Shown piece after piece: positions 1 through 8,608 of a DNA stretch of 63,487 bases. Source of the DNA: Clostridiales bacterium. GTDB lineage: Bacteria > Bacillota > Clostridia > Saccharofermentanales > Saccharofermentanaceae. The notes below the pieces were generated by a model. That model saw only the letters and a list, made by a program, of their open reading frames with translations. It did no database searches and had not been told where the DNA came from. The position numbers and the translations under genes were made by a program. The stretch is taken from contig JAFWFV010000064.1 of NCBI GenBank assembly GCA_017515465.1, positions 1 to 63,487 of the forward strand. Reading direction: 5' to 3'. Numbering within the stretch: the stretch's first letter is position 1; every line of letters starts with the position of its first letter.

Positions 1-132
1 GCCAAAGGCACTTCTGAAGAAAAGCGAGACATATTCACTACATTTGTATTGAGCACACTTAAAAAGGTGCGTTACTGTGATCTTTCAAGCCGGGCGGCGA
101 TCCCGATCTTCGGATTATCAGTCAAAGTCTAG
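1..132 (+). CDS. C-terminal end of an unidentified protein (partial)
   Basis: The window opens inside a reading frame that runs from base 1 to a TAG stop at 130-132, giving 43 residues. The tail is basic and hydrophobic (ending FGLSVKV) with no recognisable domain, so the family cannot be named. That it is coding rests only on an uninterrupted frame to the window edge and on the promoter-like sequence that follows its stop. Confidence 0.35.
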   Translation, partial: AKGTSEEKRDIFTTFVLSTLKKVRYCDLSSRAAIPIFGLSVKV

Positions 133-141
133 GAAATAGCC

Positions 142-170
142 AAATATTTGGACACCAAATATTTTATAAT
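142..170 (+). promoter_or_regulatory. Inverted-repeat operator overlapping a promoter -10
   Basis: AAATATTTGG (142-151) and CCAAATATTT (155-164) form a perfect 10-bp inverted repeat with a 3-base spacer. A consensus -10 TATAAT (165-170) follows directly. The position suggests a repressor or activator site controlling the gene that starts at 201. No -35 match is obvious, which is compatible with an activated promoter. The binding protein is unknown. Confidence 0.5.
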
Positions 171-200
171 TAAGGCATAAAACGAAGGGAGGCACCCGAA

Positions 201-785
201 ATGAAGACTTTTATCCAGGATACTTTGAGAGACATCTACCACGATGTGGATTGTCCCTATGCGCAGAGATTATTGAAGGCAAACATCAGGAAGGTTAACG
301 AGGATTATGTTTTTGGGAAGTCTCTCATTCCCTGCAGGCACTGCCAGTCCCTGAGCTATATCTTTCATAACAGGATGGAGAGTTATGTTAATAACATGAG
401 GTCCAAGAACCTCTCCTACATGCTGGATGGCAACTGGCTTCTAATACAGACTGATGTCGCCTTCTGGAAGATAGGATACGACCGTTATTCCAGGGACTTC
501 TTCCTCTTTCACGGCAACACCGCCCCGGAGAGCACTGAGGTTAAGACCCACGACAAGAACGAATACCACAGGCAGGCAGATGCCATGCACCGCAGGTCAC
601 TGTCAGACTATCTGGATTACATCTACGAGCACGACCGCTTCAGGAGAGGTGACTATAACCACGCACCCAGAGGTTCCAGGAATCAGCGCAGCAAGTGTGC
701 GAGAGCCAGGAATAATCTGAAGCGAGCCGAGAGGGCCAGGGTATACGCACTCCTGGACCAGATGTCAGCAGGAGCTTGCGGGTGA
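201..785 (+). CDS. Hypothetical protein with a CxxC pair
   Basis: A 194-residue soluble protein with a good ribosome-binding site (GGGAGG) before the ATG and the operator-like promoter at 142-170 upstream. A CRHC motif near residue 46 is the only obvious metal- or redox-type feature. The last 50 residues are very rich in Arg and Lys, suggesting nucleic-acid contact or disorder. I do not recognise the family. It faces the frameshifted XRE gene, their stops being only a few bases apart. Coding status is supported by the RBS, the length and codon use like that of its neighbours. Confidence 0.7.
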   Translation: MKTFIQDTLRDIYHDVDCPYAQRLLKANIRKVNEDYVFGKSLIPCRHCQSLSYIFHNRMESYVNNMRSKNLSYMLDGNWLLIQTDVAFWKIGYDRYSRDFFLFHGNTAPESTEVKTHDKNEYHRQADAMHRRSLSDYLDYIYEHDRFRRGDYNHAPRGSRNQRSKCARARNNLKRAERARVYALLDQMSAGACG

Positions 786-790
786 GACCG

Positions 791-1521
791 TCAGGTCTTG
801 CCCTTTAACTTGCCATCTACCATTTCCTGATGCTGCCTGATCATATCTGCCAGTTTGGCCGCAAACTCTGTACCATCGTATATGGTATCGGTGTGCATGT
901 TTCTTTCGTGATAGGCTTTTATATCGTCTATACTTATTAGATCGTTTGCCAGCATGAGGGCATATAGCACGTCTGCGATCTCATAGTAATAGGACATACG
1001 GCTCCCGACTTTCTTATCGGGCATGTGCTCCATCAGATCAGCAAGTGATCCGAACACCTGGCAGCCTCTGTTGACCGCCGTGATCCTGTCGGCGATCAGC
1101 TTTGATCTGCCATAGTAGTTCATGGCATCTTCGATCCGCTGCATGACATCTTCTTTCTTATTCACAGCAGCAGCGTACCGCTCATCCATTGTGAGGTCAT
1201 CTCCGGTGCGGTGCATATATGTGCGGGGCGTCATCCTGAACATGGGATCTTCCTTGCCACGAAAAGAAAAGTATTCCTTGTCTCCCCTATAGTATCTGAA
1301 CCACTGTTTGTCCAGCAGTTCTTCTTTCTGCCGATCGTCTATCTCACCGAAATAGCTTTCGGGCAGACCGAAAAGAAGGACAGTTCCCGCTGTCTCTCTG
1401 CGGGGATCGGCTTACTGCCTCTTTCCCACTGGCTTATTGCCTGGCGCGTAACGCCGATTTCATTTGCCAGGTCCTGCATGGATATGTTGCAAAGCCTTCT
1501 GACATATCTTAATCCGTTCAT
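791..1521 (-). pseudogene. XRE-family regulator broken by a frameshift
   Basis: The reverse strand encodes an N-terminal helix-turn-helix of Cro/C1 type (MQDLANEIGVTRQAISQWE) that starts at 1521 and stops early near 1339. The next frame continues without a break through FGLPESYFGEID and KQWFRYYRGDKEYF into the 150-residue frame that ends at 791. The frame changes at about 1370-1380, next to a short CTTCTTTT run. The joined product would be about 243 residues. The total length is not a multiple of three, consistent with one missing base. It may be a true mutation or a sequencing error. The C-terminal part is uncharacterised and alpha-helical. Confidence 0.75.
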
Positions 1522-1623
1522 TATTAACCTCCGAAAACACGAAGTGATATGTTGTTTTTTGAGAATACAGATGGTTTACAGGCCGTGTCAACCGGCAACC
1601 AAATGCGGGCAGCCCCTGAGGGC

Positions 1624-1821
1624 TTACCCGCATTTCTTCCAGTCCATATTTCCGTCGTAAGGTGTGATCAGCTGATCGATCTCTCCGAGCAGGTCGAAGA
1701 CCCTATCCCAATCAACTGCCGCGACATTGATGTTGTTCAGTTTGAAAAACATCTTATAGGCATCGCATTCCAGCTCGAGCCCGTCAATGTCATCGAAATT
1801 TCCGATAAAACGTTCTTCCAT
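1624..1821 (-). CDS. Small acidic hypothetical protein
   Basis: A 65-residue acidic protein with no known motif, preceded by a strong AAGGAGG site seven bases before the ATG. It lies on the same strand as the XRE pseudogene downstream and the DUF1232-like gene upstream. Longer frames on the opposite strand here lack ribosome-binding sites and have poor composition, so this short frame was preferred. Function unknown. Confidence 0.6.
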   Translation of the reverse strand: MEERFIGNFDDIDGLELECDAYKMFFKLNNINVAAVDWDRVFDLLGEIDQLITPYDGNMDWKKCG

Positions 1822-1952
1822 ACTACATGCCTCCTTGATAGCTCCTGAGATATGTGTACTACTGCCGCCGGGAAGAACAATACTATCACACCCGTCTGAC
1901 GATGGGTATGCCTTTTTGTGGATTATTTCTTGTCAAGAGGGTAACAGTACTA

Positions 1953-2201
1953 TTAATCGTTCTTATGGAAGTCTGGATCGCTTCCCGCATCCTTGAAATC
2001 GGGTTCCTCTTCCCTCTCGTTTGTCCGTACTGTCTGATCGAGCCTCCCTTTTACCACCTGGAGTATGGAATCTATTATTACCGCCAGCGTTGCAACGCCC
2101 ATGTCATCCAACGGGCCAAAGAGCAGGTCAGGCGCAGCCATGTATATGAGCGCCAGCGCTGCGATCACGATCTGGATTACCGATAGTGAATTCTTATTCA
2201 T
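1953..2201 (-). CDS. DUF1232/YkvA-like small membrane protein
   Basis: An 82-residue protein with one N-terminal hydrophobic segment (about residues 5-22). It then has a PDLLFGPLDDMG stretch that resembles the Pro-Asp...Leu-Asp-Asp signature of the DUF1232 (YkvA) family, followed by a second hydrophobic helix and a charged tail. DUF1232 proteins are small membrane proteins of unknown biochemical role. GGGAGG precedes the ATG at 2201. Overlapping frames on the other strand were judged shadows. Confidence 0.7.
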   Translation of the reverse strand: MNKNSLSVIQIVIAALALIYMAAPDLLFGPLDDMGVATLAVIIDSILQVVKGRLDQTVRTNEREEEPDFKDAGSDPDFHKND

Positions 2202-2252
2202 TTGAAGGCCTCCCGGATACGTTTCTTTTTATCTACCACTATTGTAACATCT

Positions 2253-2292
2253 CATTTAATATTTTTGCCGCTAACGGCATTTTTATTAAATG
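2253..2292. terminator. Two-tier palindrome, probable bidirectional terminator
   Basis: Outer arms CATTTAATA and TATTAAATG are exact complements. An inner TGCCG/CGGCA stem has the loop CTAA. T runs flank the inner stem on both strands, so it could end transcription in either direction. It sits between the reverse-strand DUF1232-like gene and the forward glyoxalase fragment. Confidence 0.55.
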
Positions 2293-2354
2293 AAAATAAT
2301 ACACTATTCTTTAACACTTCATTCACACAATGCTAAATCATATGTCATATCCGG

Positions 2355-2651
2355 ATGCTACAATCAAATCATACAAAACAAGTCTTCATAGGCTTTCTAG
2401 ACTCCACCGATCCGCAGGTTACCCACCCCTCCTTCCTGCGGATCTTTTATGTTTGTATTTCCTGGGACGACATCAACGAAGCATGGAACAGGATCGTAGA
2501 AACAGGCGCACCTCAGGATGATGCTCCCAAGCAGGGCGAAGACCTGAACTGGCAGTGCTGGACTCATGACCCCGACGGCATCAAGATCGAACTGATGCAG
2601 CTCGCAGAAGACAGCCCACAAATGAAGTTCATCAAGAGCGCTGGATATTGA
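2355..2651 (+). pseudogene. Truncated VOC/glyoxalase-family protein
   Basis: From about 2445 the frame matches the C-terminal half of a vicinal-oxygen-chelate (glyoxalase/lactoylglutathione lyase-like) protein: WDDINEAWNRI, then a Trp...DPDG-IxIELMQ strand that usually carries a metal-ligand Glu. The N-terminal half of the fold is absent; the first 30 residues of the open frame read across a terminator hairpin and look non-coding. A single half-module cannot make the normal active site. A deletion remnant is the best explanation. Confidence 0.6.
2409..2448 (+). terminator. Intrinsic terminator
   Basis: GATCCGCAGG (2409-2418) pairs perfectly with CCTGCGGATC (2435-2444) and is followed by TTTT. 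It lies immediately before the surviving part of the glyoxalase fragment, so it would block transcription into it. This placement is odd and may mark the junction of a deletion. Confidence 0.6.
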
Positions 2652-2996
2652 TCAGGCATTAAGAGCAGTTAGCTTATCAGTTACTGCTTCTTCAATAAAC
2701 CTGTTTAAAGTCATCTGATGTTCTATCGCATAAATGGCAGCTCTCCTGTGAAGGTCGCTGCCAAGTCTGACATTAAGGCTTCCTTTATATGCGATCTCAG
2801 GTTCAGTGTTCTCTTCTTCACATAATGCCAGGTAGTCATCTACTGCACGATGAAAATCGTCAACCAGATCCCTGGCTGTTGTTCCCTCATAAGAGATAAG
2901 TGACCTGATGCCCTGGACCTTACCATACAGCAGGAAATCATTTTCTGAGAATTCAACGCTGCCAATGTATCCTTTGTATTCCATTATGTTGTTCAT
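2652..2996 (-). CDS. HicB-family antitoxin-like protein, no HicA partner
   Basis: A 114-residue protein with the two-part HicB layout: an N-terminal partly degraded RNase H-like fold (YKGYIGSVEFSENDFLLYGKV...) and a C-terminal ribbon-helix-helix (LNVRLGSDLHRRAAIYA) that would bind its own promoter. HicB normally neutralises the small mRNA interferase HicA, encoded next to it. No HicA-sized frame with the double-stranded-RNA-binding fold is seen on either side, so it appears to be an orphan. Its stop abuts the end of the convergent glyoxalase fragment. Confidence 0.75.
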   Translation of the reverse strand: MNNIMEYKGYIGSVEFSENDFLLYGKVQGIRSLISYEGTTARDLVDDFHRAVDDYLALCEEENTEPEIAYKGSLNVRLGSDLHRRAAIYAIEHQMTLNRFIEEAVTDKLTALNA

Positions 2997-3137
2997 AATA
3001 AACCCTCCAATTGCAGGATATCACCCGGGCAATTGATTTGCAACTATATTTAGTTGCAGTTACCCAGCGCAAAACAAAATACGCCCGGACCATACGATCC
3101 GGGCGCCATTGCCTTTATACTATTTACTTTTTAAAAC

Positions 3138-3260
3138 TTACTTTCCTTCCAGCTCCTCGAGCATTGTCAGGAAGTCGATCCTCTCCAGATACTGGATGTC
3201 CTCGGTGGACAGTTTGCCCTGTTCTGCGTCGTTGATCTTTTTAAGTAATTGCTCATCCAT
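3138..3260 (-). CDS. Very small hypothetical protein
   Basis: The open frame extends upstream to 3341, but GAGGTGGGG lies six to ten bases before the internal ATG at 3260, so a 40-residue product starting MDEQLLKKINDAEQG is preferred. It is charged and helical, with no known motif. It lies upstream of the HicB-like gene on the same strand but about 140 bases away. Coding status is moderate. Confidence 0.45.
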   Translation of the reverse strand: MDEQLLKKINDAEQGKLSTEDIQYLERIDFLTMLEELEGK

Positions 3261-3420
3261 GTTGCCCCACCTCACTGTTACCCATTCTACAATTCTATGT
3301 CCGTTTTTTATGTTACAAAGCGGATAAAAAATGATTTTCAACAGATTGCAGAAATGGCATTAATATTTTTAGACAAAATTGCCAATTCACTGAAGAGATG
3401 GTTTGGAGTATTATGTCGCG

Positions 3421-4188
3421 TTATCCCTCGGGATAGAGGACAGGATGCATCGGAGATGCAATAGATACGGTCATTTCGCGGGATTCGGCCACCGGGACGT
3501 ACGATCCGTCCGGCCTGACGATAACGGGTACGCCCTCATGATTCCTGACACGGGCAACATAATCGGAAATGCCCTCCAGCCTGGTGGAAAAGCACATAGC
3601 TCCCTTGTCGTTGTCGTGGAAGAAATGCAGGTCTGATCCGGCTGTCATGGGCTTGCCCAGCGAGAGGGCATATTCGTATGCCAGAGCATTCATGTTGGGC
3701 TTGTTGGCAGCGTTATATACCTCGATGCCGTCGCAGTAATGCGGACTAAGCTTGATGTCAGAGAGGTAGTCCCTCTCCCTGAAGGGATGGGCCTGGATCA
3801 TGAGGCCGCCGGCCTCGTGGATCGTCTCATAAAGTTCGCGGCGCGTCATGTGCATTATGTCTTCATGTGCCAGGAGCCATTCTCTGTCGATCCCGTAGAG
3901 CAGGTATTCGTCCCTGCCGAAATTGAACTCTACACCGAACATGACCAAGAAGTCCGTGCCCGTGGCAGCAGCCAGGGCGCGTTCGTAACCTGAGCAGTAT
4001 ATGTCTATTTTTTCTTCCCAAGGCAGGTCCAACGGGATACACGTATTTCCGTTCAGGAAATGGTCAGTTACGATCATGCCGCTGTAACCCTTATCGATCA
4101 AATAAGGGATATAATCCTCGCCGTGCACTTTGCCGCACTTGCTGGCTTCGACCGTATGCAGATGTGTCTCGTAGAGATAACCTGTCAC
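3421..4188 (-). CDS. PHP-domain metal-dependent phosphoesterase
   Basis: A 255-residue protein of the PHP (polymerase and histidinol phosphatase) superfamily. Metal-ligand motifs appear in order: THLHT near residue 8, VTDHF near residue 41, GVEF near 85, QAHPF near 133 and GSDLHFF near 188. These build a multinuclear metal site that hydrolyses phosphoester bonds; the substrate cannot be told from sequence. Its ATG overlaps the stop of the upstream DUF5808 gene by four bases (ATGA), so it is the last gene of a four-gene operon with a CPBP protease and a GntR regulator. Confidence 0.88.
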   Translation of the reverse strand: MTGYLYETHLHTVEASKCGKVHGEDYIPYLIDKGYSGMIVTDHFLNGNTCIPLDLPWEEKIDIYCSGYERALAAATGTDFLVMFGVEFNFGRDEYLLYGIDREWLLAHEDIMHMTRRELYETIHEAGGLMIQAHPFRERDYLSDIKLSPHYCDGIEVYNAANKPNMNALAYEYALSLGKPMTAGSDLHFFHDNDKGAMCFSTRLEGISDYVARVRNHEGVPVIVRPDGSYVPVAESREMTVSIASPMHPVLYPEG

Positions 4189-5594
4189 GTAAGATCCTCG
4201 TATATCTGTAGTGTCTCCTCCACTGTGGAGCCAGTTATGTAGTATACATCTCCATCCGAGATAAATCTAATGCAGTTTCCGACATTTTTGTTTATAAACA
4301 TACTGCATCCGTGTTCGCCGTTGACCGTAAAATTTCCCGTGAACACGGGATCCATGGCAACGCCGTATTCCCTGTAGTATTTCAGAGCGGATGTATCCTC
4401 CAGAGAAACATCGCTGATGGACGATACAGGAACTTTATATGTGTCGATCACATGGTGGCAGATTACGTTGCCGTCCTCGATGCGGACAGACATGGGTGAT
4501 TTGCCGAGCATCAGCATGTATCCGATGGCCATGAATGATCCGAGCAGCAGCAGTATCGATACTGCTGCTATCACCTTGCCTGCAGGATGAGCCAGATTGA
4601 TGGTGCCTCCGATACCCATCCTCTTTTCCACGTTCAGTCTCCTGTCGTCAGGGTTGTAGTAGAACTGACCCAGGAGCCAGTTATCGTCGTCATCGGGAGC
4701 AACGGTCGTTTCCTTTCTGTAGCGCCTGTCGATCATGATGTTCTTTCTGGCCATCAGTATGACTGCGCCCATTACCAGCAGAACGTAGATCCCCACCAGG
4801 ATGAGGGTGATCAGTTCGGCCGGTATTACGAGGTACAATGCCATGGCGCAGATGATGAATGCCGTATTGATCCAGGTGACCTGAACCATGGAATCTGCCA
4901 TTGCCTTTTTCCTGGCCCTGTTATAGTTCATGTTGACGTCGCTGTCCTCGGAGATGACCTCATTCCTGATGTTGTCCATCATGATGGCGATGGGCAGGAT
5001 GATGAGGCCTACGCTCATGAAGGAGCCTGCCATGATGGCGATGCCTGCAGGTGCATTTCCTCCCATTCCGGAGATGATGCCCTGAAGCTTTACAACGCCC
5101 AGATCGCTCAGCAAAGCCGTTATAAAGAAAACAACTGCTATGATGTTGGGGATCAGGATGTTTACGATCTTCAGAGCGTGAACTGAACCTGCACTCTTGA
5201 GATCTGTAAATGTTTGTCCCTTGCCGGAAGCGATGCCGATGGTCCTCTTGAGAGTCTTCATCTCCCTGTTGCCCTTTGCATAGGGGATCATCATTATCAC
5301 GAGTGACGGGATGACCATCATGCTCCAGACCGTTATGCGGATCACCTCATCGGGGATGAACACGGTCAGTACCGCCAGGACGAGGATGACGCTCATTATG
5401 ATGAGAGCCGTCTTTCTGTTGGCAGAAGCGATCCTGTCCACATCCTCTGATACGGGGCTGTCCTTGAACTCGCCGCGGTTCCTGACGCCGTAGATCAGCT
5501 TTCTGTTCCTCCAGTTACCCGGATAGTCGTAAAAGAACATTACCAGCATGGTAACGGCTATCAAAGCGATCATAATAAAATCTACAACTACCAT
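4185..5594 (-). CDS. DUF5808-domain multi-pass membrane protein
   Basis: 469 residues with about eight to ten hydrophobic segments: one at the N-terminus, two near 65-110, several between 140 and 290, and one near 350. A DDNWLLGQFYYNPDDRRLNV motif around residues 300-320 is the DUF5808 signature. A soluble C-terminal tail of about 100 residues with beta character may be a PH-like domain. Such proteins (often with DUF1648) are common next to YtrA-type GntR regulators, which fits here: the GntR gene lies ten bases upstream. Biochemical role unknown; a part in envelope-stress or immunity functions is only inference. Confidence 0.8.
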   Translation of the reverse strand: MVVVDFIMIALIAVTMLVMFFYDYPGNWRNRKLIYGVRNRGEFKDSPVSEDVDRIASANRKTALIIMSVILVLAVLTVFIPDEVIRITVWSMMVIPSLVIMMIPYAKGNREMKTLKRTIGIASGKGQTFTDLKSAGSVHALKIVNILIPNIIAVVFFITALLSDLGVVKLQGIISGMGGNAPAGIAIMAGSFMSVGLIILPIAIMMDNIRNEVISEDSDVNMNYNRARKKAMADSMVQVTWINTAFIICAMALYLVIPAELITLILVGIYVLLVMGAVILMARKNIMIDRRYRKETTVAPDDDDNWLLGQFYYNPDDRRLNVEKRMGIGGTINLAHPAGKVIAAVSILLLLGSFMAIGYMLMLGKSPMSVRIEDGNVICHHVIDTYKVPVSSISDVSLEDTSALKYYREYGVAMDPVFTGNFTVNGEHGCSMFINKNVGNCIRFISDGDVYYITGSTVEETLQIYEDLT

Positions 5595-5604
5595 AACTTA
5601 CCTC

Positions 5605-5967
5605 TTATCCGTAGTACTCGTCGATCAGTTTCCGGAGTTCCGTTTTGGAAACACCCGAGATCCTGGCCTCGGAGACTATCCTTCTCAATTCTTTCTTGTT
5701 CTCTTCGGAGATTACGCCGGTCTGCTCGATCTGCTGCCTGACGCGTGCCCCGTTCTTTCTGTCGGTCATGATGTACCCTTCACTTTTCAGTATCTGGTAA
5801 GTCTTGCTGACCGTCATGGTATTTATCCCTATCTCCATTGCCAGAGCCCTGACGGTGGGAAGCTGCTCCCCGGCTTTGAGTTCGCCGGAGGAGATCCCCA
5901 TCACTATCTGGTTCCTGATCTGCATATAGATGGGCACATCAGAGTATTCATCTATCCTTATGATCAT
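5605..5967 (-). CDS. GntR-family (YtrA-type) transcription regulator
   Basis: A 120-residue regulator: winged helix-turn-helix (PIYMQIRNQIVMGISSGEL, then LPTVRALAMEIGINTMTVSK) plus a short helical tail without a ligand domain, which is the YtrA subfamily. The start at 5967 was chosen because it gives an ATGA overlap with the upstream CPBP gene stop and has GAAGGTGG before it; the frame itself is open further upstream. YtrA-type repressors usually control the membrane-protein or ABC-transporter operon in which they lie, so autoregulation of this four-gene operon is likely. Confidence 0.92.
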   Translation of the reverse strand: MIIRIDEYSDVPIYMQIRNQIVMGISSGELKAGEQLPTVRALAMEIGINTMTVSKTYQILKSEGYIMTDRKNGARVRQQIEQTGVISEENKKELRRIVSEARISGVSKTELRKLIDEYYG

Positions 5968-6881
5968 GCTTCCACCTTCTTTCTCTTGATAGACCATGCT
6001 CCCAGGATCACTGCAAAGATGATGAACGGGATCATAGCGATCAGTCCGTTAGGCAATGGTCCTAACACCATTAACTTGTCAAGATCCGGATCATTCGCAT
6101 TCATGAACACCTGGGGCAGCGTCGCCATGGCATTGAAAGATCCGTGCAGAAGAGCTGCATACCAGATGCACTTTGTCCTGTCGTATACGACCTCCTCCAG
6201 TATTCCGAGCACGATGCAGCACACGGTGAAAGTTAAAAGTCCCAGTACAGGCGCACCAAGATAGTCGAAGCCGTACTCGTATCCGCCGAAGATAATAGCA
6301 GGAAAGTGGAAAACTCCCCAGATCGTTCCTCCGATAAGCCATGTGCCGATCTTGCCGAAGCTCTTGTTAAGCTCGGGATACAGGAATCCTCTCCAGCCAA
6401 CTTCCTCACCGATCGCCGTGATGATATTTATGAAGGGCGCAATGAACGCAGCTGGGACGAGCTGGACGATCAGGTATGTCTTCATATCCATTCCTACCTG
6501 CTTCAGAACCTCTTCGAGGTTCACGCCCTGTGCCTGCGCCTTTGCTGCCAGCATCGTTCCTGTCATGTCGAAAGTGTTCGGGAAGATGACAAAGAACAGT
6601 GCTGCACCCAAAGCCGTCAGAGGGAGCGCCACATAAGCTGCCAGGAAGAGCCATCCGATGTTGCCCTTAAACTTCGGCTTCCAACCCATGCCCCTGAGGC
6701 CTTTGTTAGCGATCAATGCAGCAACGAACGGAGCAAACATGCAGACTGCCAGACTCCCCCGGAATACCAGTGTACCGGTCGTTCCGGGATTATTTACCAT
6801 ATAGACAGATCCGACGATCTGCAGCGTCCAAGCGATCACATAGGTGATCACTACAAACATTGTTATCTTCTTCTTATCCAT
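5964..6881 (-). CDS. CPBP-family intramembrane metalloprotease
   Basis: About 305 residues with eight hydrophobic segments. The CPBP (CAAX protease and bacteriocin-processing) motifs are present: EEVGWRGFLYPEL, then GxxxGVFHFP, then an HGSFNA-type His motif in a later helix. The two Glu and the His residues would bind catalytic zinc inside the membrane. The ATG at 6881 was preferred over 6905 because AAAGAGG stands at the right distance. First gene of the operon with GntR, DUF5808 and PHP genes. Family members process prenylated or secreted peptides or give self-immunity to bacteriocins; the substrate here is unknown. Confidence 0.88.
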   Translation of the reverse strand: MDKKKITMFVVITYVIAWTLQIVGSVYMVNNPGTTGTLVFRGSLAVCMFAPFVAALIANKGLRGMGWKPKFKGNIGWLFLAAYVALPLTALGAALFFVIFPNTFDMTGTMLAAKAQAQGVNLEEVLKQVGMDMKTYLIVQLVPAAFIAPFINIITAIGEEVGWRGFLYPELNKSFGKIGTWLIGGTIWGVFHFPAIIFGGYEYGFDYLGAPVLGLLTFTVCCIVLGILEEVVYDRTKCIWYAALLHGSFNAMATLPQVFMNANDPDLDKLMVLGPLPNGLIAMIPFIIFAVILGAWSIKRKKVEA

Positions 6882-7051
6882 AACCAACCTCTTTCCATAA
6901 CTCATTCATTGTATGCTTTGTATTAGTCCTTGTAATACAGACAATACACCGTCCCGGATCAGATGTCAATACTTTTTCGACGGCGGGTGATTTTTCCTCT
7001 GCAGTAATATAAAATGTTATTTAGATCAATCTAATAAGGGACAGACAGATA

Positions 7052-8209
7052 ATGGCAGTTCTTTGCACCAATTGTTCAGGCAAGCTCATATTCAATCCGG
7101 CATCTCAGAAGCTGGAGTGTGTTTCATGCGGGAGCAAGTTCTACCCTGAGGATGTGGCGGACAAGGATGCAGAGCTTCACGCTAAATATTACAGCACCCG
7201 CGTATATACGTGCAGCCACTGCGGCGCGGAGGTCATAACAAGTGATACTGAGGTCTCCACATTCTGCGTGTACTGCGGAAATCCGGCGATCGTCTTCAAC
7301 AGGATCTCACAGGAGTGCCGTCCAGACGGGCTGATCCCTTTCAAGATAACAAAGGACCAGGCGGTCTCTAATATCTCATCGAAGTTCTTACGCAATCCCC
7401 TGGTGCCCAATGAGGTCAAGGCGAAGCTTACTCCGGATAATATAAGAGGTATATATATCCCATACTGGATAGTCAATGCCAATTACACGGAAGCCGATTA
7501 TCTGAGCGGCGAAGTCGGCAGCGGCAAGAGCAAGTCCACACACTATTTTTCCAGAGCAGGTGATGTGGAATTTAATAACGTTCCGGTAGACGGATCAAAG
7601 ACTCTGGACGATGATGCCAGCTGCAAGCTGGAACCGTTCTATCTCGAGGAAGCAAAGGATTTCGATGAGGATTATCTGAACGGCTTCTATTCTAATATCT
7701 CCGACCTGTCTTATTTCGATCTGAAGAACTCCGCTGCCGAGAGGTGCCATAAGCTCTTCGCAGATGAGATAGTTCAGTCAGTCAAAGCGAAGAATGTGAA
7801 GATCGTGGATTCCATCAGGTGGATAGATATCATGGATGATCCTCTCTACATGATGATGCCCGTCTGGTTCTTTACTTTCAAATACAAGGAGAAACCATAT
7901 ACGATCCTCGTTAACGGACAGACCGGCAAAGTGGCCGGCACCATGCCGTGGATCATAAAGAGGGTCGTGTGGATAAGCATAGCAGTGACCATTGCCGTAA
8001 TGGCGCTTCTGGCACTTTTATATATCGGATTGCTGCCGGGAAGGCAGAGCGGATTTGTGCCCGTTCTGACATTCGTCATCGCAGGCATCATCACCCTGTC
8101 TGCAGCCGGATTTGGCAAAGGCCTTTCCGGACTGTTGAGGATCAGGAACAACCTGAGACTGACGCAGGATAAGGGGATCTTTAAATATGTTAAGAGGAGG
8201 CAGGAGTAA
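7052..8209 (+). CDS. Zinc-ribbon membrane protein
   Basis: 385 residues. The N-terminus carries four CxxC knuckles (near residues 5, 24, 55 and 73), forming two zinc ribbons like those of TFIIB-type or replication-restart proteins. The middle 200 residues are soluble, and two transmembrane helices lie at about 305-327 and 335-357. The C-terminus is basic. This layout is common in uncharacterised Clostridia proteins; DNA or protein binding by the ribbons is inference. The next gene starts three bases after the stop and also encodes a membrane protein, so the two probably form an operon. Confidence 0.8.
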   Translation: MAVLCTNCSGKLIFNPASQKLECVSCGSKFYPEDVADKDAELHAKYYSTRVYTCSHCGAEVITSDTEVSTFCVYCGNPAIVFNRISQECRPDGLIPFKITKDQAVSNISSKFLRNPLVPNEVKAKLTPDNIRGIYIPYWIVNANYTEADYLSGEVGSGKSKSTHYFSRAGDVEFNNVPVDGSKTLDDDASCKLEPFYLEEAKDFDEDYLNGFYSNISDLSYFDLKNSAAERCHKLFADEIVQSVKAKNVKIVDSIRWIDIMDDPLYMMMPVWFFTFKYKEKPYTILVNGQTGKVAGTMPWIIKRVVWISIAVTIAVMALLALLYIGLLPGRQSGFVPVLTFVIAGIITLSAAGFGKGLSGLLRIRNNLRLTQDKGIFKYVKRRQE

Positions 8210-8212
8210 GAC

Positions 8213-8554
8213 ATGAGCAGATTATTCGCAGATCCGAGCATGATACTGACATACCTTGTCTTTGCTGTCTTCTGGATCTTTTCCGGCGTCGGCTGCGCAC
8301 TGTTCATTGTCTACAAGGCACTGGGCAGGTATAACGATTTCGGAGACAGCATCCCCGGCATTGATGAATACTCGAAAAAGGGCATTCATTTCAACCGCAA
8401 TTCCGATGATGTGGACAGTCATGAGAAGAGAAGGCTCTTCGAAGTCTACGGAAGCAATCCCTACGAGGGTATCAAACGGTCCATTCCGGAACAGCTCGTA
8501 AAGAACGGTGCGCATGAAAAGCCTGATACGGATCCATGGTCCATTGACGATTGA
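8213..8554 (+). CDS. Small single-pass membrane protein
   Basis: 113 residues with one transmembrane helix at about 9-33 and a hydrophilic, charged C-terminal part. The ATG follows the zinc-ribbon gene stop by three bases, after AGGAGGCAGGAG. It probably works with that protein, but the family is not recognised. Its last codons overlap the -35 of the next promoter (8551-8556). Confidence 0.7.
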   Translation: MSRLFADPSMILTYLVFAVFWIFSGVGCALFIVYKALGRYNDFGDSIPGIDEYSKKGIHFNRNSDDVDSHEKRRLFEVYGSNPYEGIKRSIPEQLVKNGAHEKPDTDPWSIDD

Positions 8555-8579
8555 CCCGTAGCTGCCGATTTGTTATACT
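8551..8579 (+). promoter_or_regulatory. Sigma-A-type promoter of the exporter locus
   Basis: TTGACC (8551-8556), a 17-base spacer and TATACT (8574-8579) match the vegetative promoter consensus. Transcription would start at about 8586 and include the leader peptide at 8609 and the attenuator before the MFS gene. Confidence 0.6.
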
Positions 8580-8608
8580 TCAGAAAACTAAACGGAAGGA
8601 CGCATATT

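Noticed and set aside
1211..1660. 149-residue forward frame
   Set aside because: It overlaps the XRE pseudogene, whose two frames join into a recognisable helix-turn-helix protein; the forward frame has no family pattern or ribosome-binding site.
4587..5186. 199-residue forward frame rich in His, Asp and Val
   Set aside because: Mirror image of the DUF5808 membrane-protein gene; composition is typical of an antisense shadow.
5548..6264. 238-residue forward frame
   Set aside because: Antisense to the GntR and CPBP genes, which carry clear family motifs.
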